A stretch of 64,000 nt of DNA from Bosea sp. 685 (GTDB lineage: Bacteria; Pseudomonadota; Alphaproteobacteria; Rhizobiales; Beijerinckiaceae), in assembly GCF_031884435.1 (NCBI RefSeq), contig NZ_CP134779.1, positions 5,821,001-5,885,000 of the forward strand, given 5' to 3'. The notes under the pieces are model-generated. The model was given only the letters and a program-made list of their open reading frames with translations, made no database searches and was not told where the DNA came from. This document shows, one piece after another, positions 61,342-64,000 of this stretch. A program made the position numbers and the translations under genes. How positions within the stretch are numbered: position 1 is the first letter of the stretch; the number at the start of each line of letters is the position of its first letter.

Positions 61342-61571
61342 GTAGGCCATACCCGCCGCTGCCGGACGCTGCCCACAATCACCTGGATCCTCAACATCGC
61401 CGCCACGCGGCCCCGATTTGAAGATGGAGTTCGCCTGTCGACGGCGCAAAGCTCCTCGCTGAGGCCTTCAAGATAGCAGACCGCACACCAGCACGGGCAG
61501 CGTCGATCCGGAATGCCTCGACCACGCGCCCGGACGCAAGGCGCGCCATCGTGGCGGCTAGCCCGGAACGC

Positions 61572-61598
61572 AAAAAGCCGCCCTTTTGGGGGCGGCTT
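61572..61598 (-). terminator. Rho-independent terminator of the tRNA
   Basis: On the minus strand, AAGCCGCCC, a 6-nt loop and GGGCGGCTT, followed by TTTTTG. It lies 22 nt downstream of the tRNA 3' end and is a textbook intrinsic terminator. Confidence 0.85.
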
Positions 61599-61620
61599 GG
61601 CTAAGTTTTGGCTTGAGATT

Positions 61621-61696
<76 letters not shown>

Positions 61697-61812
61697 ATAA
61701 GGCGTGTTTGGCCATGGGGTCCTTATATCGGTTTTATGCAGCTGGACGATGGCCTGCATAGCGATTTAACGCAGACATCGCCGATCATCCGCTGCCGAAG
61801 ACGGAGGTCGAA

Positions 61813-61983
61813 ATGGCCACCTATGAAGCCTCCCTGAGGCGGCGGCGCGAGGCGGCATATCAAGCCATACGCCGCAATAGACCACTCGACGGTAGCGTGC
61901 GCGCCCTGTTGCGGTCCTTTGCCGTACTGCTCCTGCTGGCCGGCATCCTGGCGGCGTGGGTTTATTGTGCGGCGCCCCGCTGA
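61813..61983 (+). CDS. Small membrane protein (56 aa)
   Basis: Starts at ATG 61813 behind ACGGAGGTCGAA, a strong ribosome site. A basic N-terminus (LRRRREAAYQAIRRNRPLDG) is followed by one membrane helix (FAVLLLLAGILAAWVY) and a stop. No family recognised. It precedes the DUF4118 gene by 72 nt on the same strand and may belong to that unit. Confidence 0.65.
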   Translation: MATYEASLRRRREAAYQAIRRNRPLDGSVRALLRSFAVLLLLAGILAAWVYCAAPR

Positions 61984-62055
61984 GCGAAGGTCGAGAGCAC
62001 GGCTGCACGAGCAGCGATACGACGAACATGCGCACCGGCATAAAGGGACATTGCC

Positions 62056-62919
62056 ATGAGCACTCTGGGGTCTTCGGGCGAGTTCAAGCTTCTGTCGGAC
62101 ACCGAACCGCTGCCAGCTTTGCAACTCTTCGACCTGCCGATCATCGTTCGATATCTCGTTGCGCTCGCGATGACCGCCATCGCAACCGTGGTGGCAGTCG
62201 GGCTCGACAGCGCGGTGACGATCCCGAACCTGTCCCTTGTCTTTGTCGTGCCCGTGCTCATCGCGGCCGTCGGCTTTGGCCTCGGCCCCTCGCTGTGCTC
62301 GGCGATCCTCGGGGCTCTTTCCTATAATTTCTTTCTGACCGAGCCGCGCTTCACGCTCCGCGTCGACGACCCTGCGAATATCTGGGCGATCGGCCTGCTC
62401 TTCGTCGTCGGAGTTATCGCGAGCGCCGTGGCCTCGACCGCCCGCCGCAGGGCGGACGATGCGGCGCTTGGGCGGCGGCAGGCAGCGGTCGTGCAGTCCT
62501 ATAGCCGAGACATCGTCGCGGCCGACGACGCAAAGGCGATCTTGTCCAACGCCGCCAACGCACTCGAAGCGCTCTTCCAGGTTCCCGTCGTCGTGATGCT
62601 GATGTCGGAGGTCTCAGTCGACCTCGTCTTGAGGCGTGGCAAGATCGATCTCGGCGAAGTGGACATCGAGGCGGCGCGATCGTCGCTGACCACTGGCAAG
62701 GTTTCCGTCGCGGGCGTCTACCCGTTCGATACCTCGCGTTTCGATTTCTGGCCGGTGATGACCTCGGCAGGAGGCCGAGCCGTCATCGGGCTTGCATTCG
62801 ACCCGGAGGAACGTCCAACCCAGCCAGGCACCCTTGTCGATATCGTCAGGAACCTTCTCGCTCTGGCTCTTGATCGTCAGCATCTCCGGCCCGGATCAGT
62901 TGGGCAGGTATCTGCCTAG
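62056..62919 (+). CDS. DUF4118 domain membrane protein (KdpD-like sensor region)
   Basis: 287 aa. Four membrane helices at about 28-135 match DUF4118, the transmembrane sensor part of KdpD-type histidine kinases. A degenerate GAF-like region follows (VVQSYSRDIVAADDAKAIL onward). No histidine-kinase domain follows, so it cannot sign alone as a kinase; it may be a stand-alone sensor or partner. The family is clear, the role is not. From 62920 to 63066 I see no gene. Confidence 0.85.
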   Translation: MSTLGSSGEFKLLSDTEPLPALQLFDLPIIVRYLVALAMTAIATVVAVGLDSAVTIPNLSLVFVVPVLIAAVGFGLGPSLCSAILGALSYNFFLTEPRFTLRVDDPANIWAIGLLFVVGVIASAVASTARRRADDAALGRRQAAVVQSYSRDIVAADDAKAILSNAANALEALFQVPVVVMLMSEVSVDLVLRRGKIDLGEVDIEAARSSLTTGKVSVAGVYPFDTSRFDFWPVMTSAGGRAVIGLAFDPEERPTQPGTLVDIVRNLLALALDRQHLRPGSVGQVSA

Positions 62920-63066
62920 GCCGTGGCGAGACGCATCGCATCACGCTGGCGATGCTGGCGAGCCTGCCGGGCGCGCTTTTGAACGGGATGGATATCGTCG
63001 GGATGAGGTATGCCAGCACGCCGGCTCTGACGCGCGGTCCTTACGCAGAATAGCAGGGGCGGACTA

Positions 63067-63285
63067 ATGGATTCGTTGACCGCGTTCGGGCTGTTTGCCG
63101 TGACCGCGATGTTGGTAAGCTATGCGCTCGAGGCTCGCAGCGCATGGTTCACTCTTGCCTTTGCCGCCGCCTGTGCACTCGGTTCCGCATATGGCTTCAT
63201 GCAAGGCGCATGGCCGTTCGGCTTGGTTGAAGCCATCTGGGCCATGGTGGCTCTGGCTAAATGGCGCGCGCGAATTTCAAACTGA
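63067..63285 (+). CDS. Small membrane protein (72 aa)
   Basis: Two to three hydrophobic helices (FGLFAVTAMLVSYALEA, WFTLAFAAACALGSAYGFMQ, LVEAIWAMVALAKW) and a short basic tail. It resembles conserved small inner-membrane proteins of unknown function in related bacteria. Start ATG 63067. Function unknown. Confidence 0.65.
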   Translation: MDSLTAFGLFAVTAMLVSYALEARSAWFTLAFAAACALGSAYGFMQGAWPFGLVEAIWAMVALAKWRARISN

Positions 63286-63429
63286 GACACGTCTCACCCC
63301 AACCCGCTGAGGAGATGACGCCCTTTACGCGGGCTTGATGCACGCCACTGTTTTCCGCCTGGAGCCTTTACGCAGGCGATGCCTATCTGTCCGGTTGCGG
63401 CCGATCCGGCCGCTCGGAACAAAAGGGCC

Positions 63430-63642
63430 ATGGGTCAACATCTTCAACCGACCGCCAAATCTGCCTGCGCTTTCGTGGTGGGCCTCGATACCGAGGGGCA
63501 TTGGGTCGCCATCGAGACGCATGGGCGCGGCGGCGGCATCTTCACTGACCGCGACGCCGCCATCCGTTATGCGGAGTTCGAGACCAGCCACCGTCCACGC
63601 GCCGTCCGCCTAAGCCATCGGCGCGTACGGCTTGAGCTGTGA
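63430..63642 (+). CDS. Unrecognised small soluble protein (70 aa)
   Basis: Starts MGQHLQPTAK and contains a compact beta-type core (FVVGLDTEGHWVAIETHGRG) and FTDRDAAIRYAEFE. AAAGGG upstream is a weak ribosome site; an earlier in-frame ATG is at 63379. It precedes the dapA-family gene by 10 nt on the same strand. Probably real, function unknown. Confidence 0.5.
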   Translation: MGQHLQPTAKSACAFVVGLDTEGHWVAIETHGRGGGIFTDRDAAIRYAEFETSHRPRAVRLSHRRVRLEL

Positions 63643-63652
63643 GGGCCGCGCC

Positions 63653-64000
63653 ATGAACCACTGGCTGCATGGCATGTTCACCGAGCTGGTCACGCCTTTC
63701 GACGGGGCGCGTATCGACGGTAAAGGGCTGTCTCGACTGGTCTCCTGGCAGATCGCCCAGGGAGCCTCCGGCGTCGTCGTCGGCACGGCGACGGGAGAGT
63801 GCGCGACATTGACCCCGGAGGAGAGCTGCAACATCGTTGCAATCGTTCGCGAGGCTGCAGGTCCGACATTCCGGATCGTGGCGGCTGTGGGAACCAACGC
63901 CACGACAGCCTCGATCGAAGAGGTCGAGCGGGCAAGCCAGGCTGGCGCCAATGCGATTCTGCTTCGCACGCCATACTACAACCGGCCGACGCAGGCCGGG
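63653..64000 (+). CDS. 4-hydroxy-tetrahydrodipicolinate synthase family (DapA), cut by window end
   Basis: First 116 codons of a class-I aldolase-fold enzyme of the DapA/NAL family. It has FTELVTPF at the start, GTATGECATL in place of the common GTTGE motif, and TPYYNRP near the active-site Tyr. DapA condenses pyruvate with aspartate semialdehyde for lysine and cell-wall synthesis, but many family members split sugar acids. The Schiff-base Lys lies beyond the window, so true DapA cannot be confirmed. Confidence 0.85.
   Translation, partial: MNHWLHGMFTELVTPFDGARIDGKGLSRLVSWQIAQGASGVVVGTATGECATLTPEESCNIVAIVREAAGPTFRIVAAVGTNATTASIEEVERASQAGANAILLRTPYYNRPTQAG

Overview
The window is GC-rich chromosomal DNA from an alphaproteobacterium, most likely of the order Hyphomicrobiales and possibly Bosea-like. 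That placement is inferred from the gene mix, the codon usage and the intergenic palindromes containing AAAAGTGGGAACCGGTTTTCGG-like cores; no database search was possible. About 56 kb is accessory uptake-and-catabolism gene clusters. The last 8 kb holds core genes: minCDE, an initiator tRNA and a dapA-family gene cut by the window end.

Layout: (1) 1-2655, a sugar ABC solute-binding protein (cut by the window start) divergent from a ROK regulator. (2) 2774-10202, an acid-sugar operon with a TRAP transporter, a VOC protein, a RuBisCO-like protein and a four-carbon-acid-sugar kinase, divergent from a LacI regulator. (3) 10215-18820, a carbohydrate ABC importer with two paralogous binding proteins but no ATPase, an enolase-superfamily dehydratase, an SDR, a FadR-type regulator and two unrecognised proteins. 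(4) 18952-36890, a locus resembling Amadori-compound (fructosyl-amino acid) catabolism: frlB/frlD-like genes, hyuA/hyuB, a UTRA-GntR regulator, two FAD amine/amino-acid oxidoreductases, a RidA-like protein, an SDR, two family-5 binding proteins and an Opp/Dpp-type importer. Three copies of a TTGGTRTATACCAA-type operator tie this locus together. (5) 36913-45336, a second Dpp-type importer with an FCD-GntR regulator, an M20 homologue lacking expected metal ligands, a D-cysteine desulfhydrase/ACC deaminase homologue, an ornithine-cyclodeaminase homologue and a rhodanese. (6) 45337-47236, an irregular stretch with a short ORF ending inside a repeat and an unrecognised exported protein. (7) 47237-56000, a third Dpp-type importer with two binding proteins and an M81 (MlrC-like) metallopeptidase.

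(8) 56108-64000 contains minE-minD-minC, two antibiotic-biosynthesis-monooxygenase-domain proteins with an SDR and a divergent LysR regulator, a tRNA-fMet with its terminator, small membrane proteins, a DUF4118 protein and the start of a dapA-family gene.

Taken together, the window is a scavenging region. Each cluster pairs a high-affinity importer with its own regulator and a short set of enzymes that would feed unusual acid sugars, glycated amino acids or peptide-like and sulfur-containing amino acids into central metabolism. The most interesting signals are the operator-defined Amadori-type regulon, the RuBisCO-like/kinase/TRAP operon with an unexplained VOC gene, the ATPase-less importer with two unknown partner genes, and a set of composite palindromic repeats.
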